Below the pieces are notes generated by a model, which made no database searches, was not told where the DNA came from, and saw nothing but the letters and a program-made list of their open reading frames with translations. Below are positions 63,155 through 64,000 of a DNA stretch of 64,000 nucleotides, piece after piece. The stretch lies in assembly GCA_963971535.1 (NCBI GenBank), contig OZ020589.1, forward strand, positions 95,972,324 through 96,036,323, given 5' to 3'. The DNA comes from Notolepis coatsorum. Its lineage: Eukaryota > Chordata > Actinopteri > Aulopiformes > Paralepididae. Each line of letters starts with the position of its first letter. Positions within the stretch are counted from its first letter, which is position 1. A program made the position numbers and the translations under genes.

Positions 63155-64000
63155 CGTATGTGTAACGGTTCACCGTTCCCTGGCCAGACTCCCCCTCCTA
63201 CTCCCCCCTCCCCTCCTGTCCATCCTGGCTTCATGAACTGCCAGCCTTTCATAAACTGTCCTCTGCTGCCATCCTGTGGACTTCCGTCGCTACTACCTCT
63301 ATTTATGTTCACCCACTTCCTTGTCAATCTGTCCTTAGTCATTAATGTACTTTCTGTCATGTTGTCATCTAGCCTAGCTTTTAGTCTCCCCTGTGTCTGT
63401 GTAACTCTTGTTATCTTTAGTCTTTACCCCTATGTGTTCAGTCTGTTCTTGTCCCCATGTGTGTCTCGTTTGCTGATTGCCCTGCTGTGTCTCATGTGTT
63501 AATTGTTCCCTCTATATCTGCTGTGTGTTCCCTGCCCTCCCCTCGGTTCATTGTTTTGGTTCCTGTTTGGTGTCCACGTTTGCTACTACTTTGTGTTCAT
63601 GGTCCGTTTGCTGTTGCTGTTCTTGTGATCCTGTGACCCCCTATCCAGCATTTTTTTGTAGTAAGTGTTTCCAGTGTTAGTGTTCTTTGTTCTCCATCTT
63701 TGTTTTCGTGTTACAGTTCGTTTTTGGTTAGTGCTTTGTTTGTAGATTAGTTTGGTCTGTGCTTGGGTCTTCCGCCAACACTATCCCTAACAGTATGAAC
63801 CGACCAGTACTGGACCAAGTGAACAGGACGAGGGAGGCCTTGCGCACCCTTGACACCTTTTTTAGGGTTGATTTTTCAGCCTCCATCCTGGCTGAGAGGA
63901 TGTCTGCCCTGGAGCTAATGCGCTCCATCGGCTCCAATCCCACAGCTTGGACAGACTCAACTGTTAGCTTAGCCTCAACTGCTAGCGTAGCTACTGCTAG
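63155..64000 (+). mobile_element. left end of an LTR-type retroelement fossil, runs off the window
   Basis: Starts near TGTAACGGTTCACCGTTCCC. T/C-rich sequence follows to about 63780, then an ORF opening MNRPVLDQVNRTREALRTL at 63794 that stays open to the window end (DFSASILAERMSALELM). This looks like an LTR or leader followed by the start of a gag-like ORF. Family is uncertain, and completeness cannot be judged because only the left end is present. Confidence 0.45.

Overview
The window looks like intron-rich, repeat-dense genomic DNA from a ray-finned fish, probably a teleost. The evidence is the mix of repeats: an L2-type LINE with the usual fish 3' tail, an L1/Tx1-type LINE of nearly full length, CR1/Rex-like LINE pieces, a DIRS-like element with inverted termini, several hAT miniature elements with 8-bp target duplications, and tRNA-derived SINEs. 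One multi-exon immune-type receptor gene is threaded through them. There is no bacterial-style operon, CRISPR array or rRNA.

Host gene. The one host gene I can support lies on the minus strand, from an SRCR exon at 60649 down to a stop codon at 23705. Nine exons have clean splice sites and phases that agree throughout: four SRCR domains (60350-60649, 54778-55074, 54151-54462, 52640-52948), two Ig-like domains (50782-51066, 49695-50027), one transmembrane segment (41133-41234) and two cytoplasmic exons (25376-25472, 23705-23852). Together they encode about 726 residues of a type I scavenger/lymphocyte-type receptor that ends in an acidic dileucine sorting motif. The 5' end (signal peptide, perhaps more SRCR domains) is not seen and probably lies beyond the window.

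Left flank (1-23.2 kb). From 352 to 2034, and again at 6167-6379, there are small, compact ORFs that I do not recognise and that may be old virus-like material. They are separated by an L2 LINE (2154-5065) and a 988-bp hAT element (5074-6061), and share an exact 75-bp inverted repeat. A diverged tandem duplication (6.4-9.2 kb) follows, then a CR1/Rex-like LINE (9.6-13.8 kb) split by a 2.2-kb LTR with a 5-bp target duplication. That LTR carries a 705-bp insertion flanked by an exact 65-bp duplication. A 6.2-kb L1-like LINE (15390-21597) sits in a related repeat with a 16-bp target duplication. Miniature elements and SINEs fill 21.6-23.5 kb.

Introns of the receptor gene (23.9-60.3 kb). The large intron between the cytoplasmic exons and the transmembrane exon holds LINE fragments, a LINE inserted in a minisatellite, and a 9.5-kb DIRS-like fossil (29176-38654). 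The DIRS-like element has inverted terminal repeats, an internal complementary region and a long gag-like ORF, and is itself invaded by a Mutator-like element (32366-33771) and a foldback element. The next intron (41-49.7 kb) holds a second foldback copy, a second LTR of the same family (42832-44124) and two L1 fragments meeting head to head near 47.07 kb. Later introns hold a 38-bp minisatellite, a tRNA SINE, miniature elements, an approximately 0.8-kb inverted repeat and nested TIR elements.

Right end (60.7-64 kb). Mostly repeats: a hAT end, an inverted copy of the 55.6-57.8 kb repeat family, and the start of what looks like an LTR-type retroelement running off the window.
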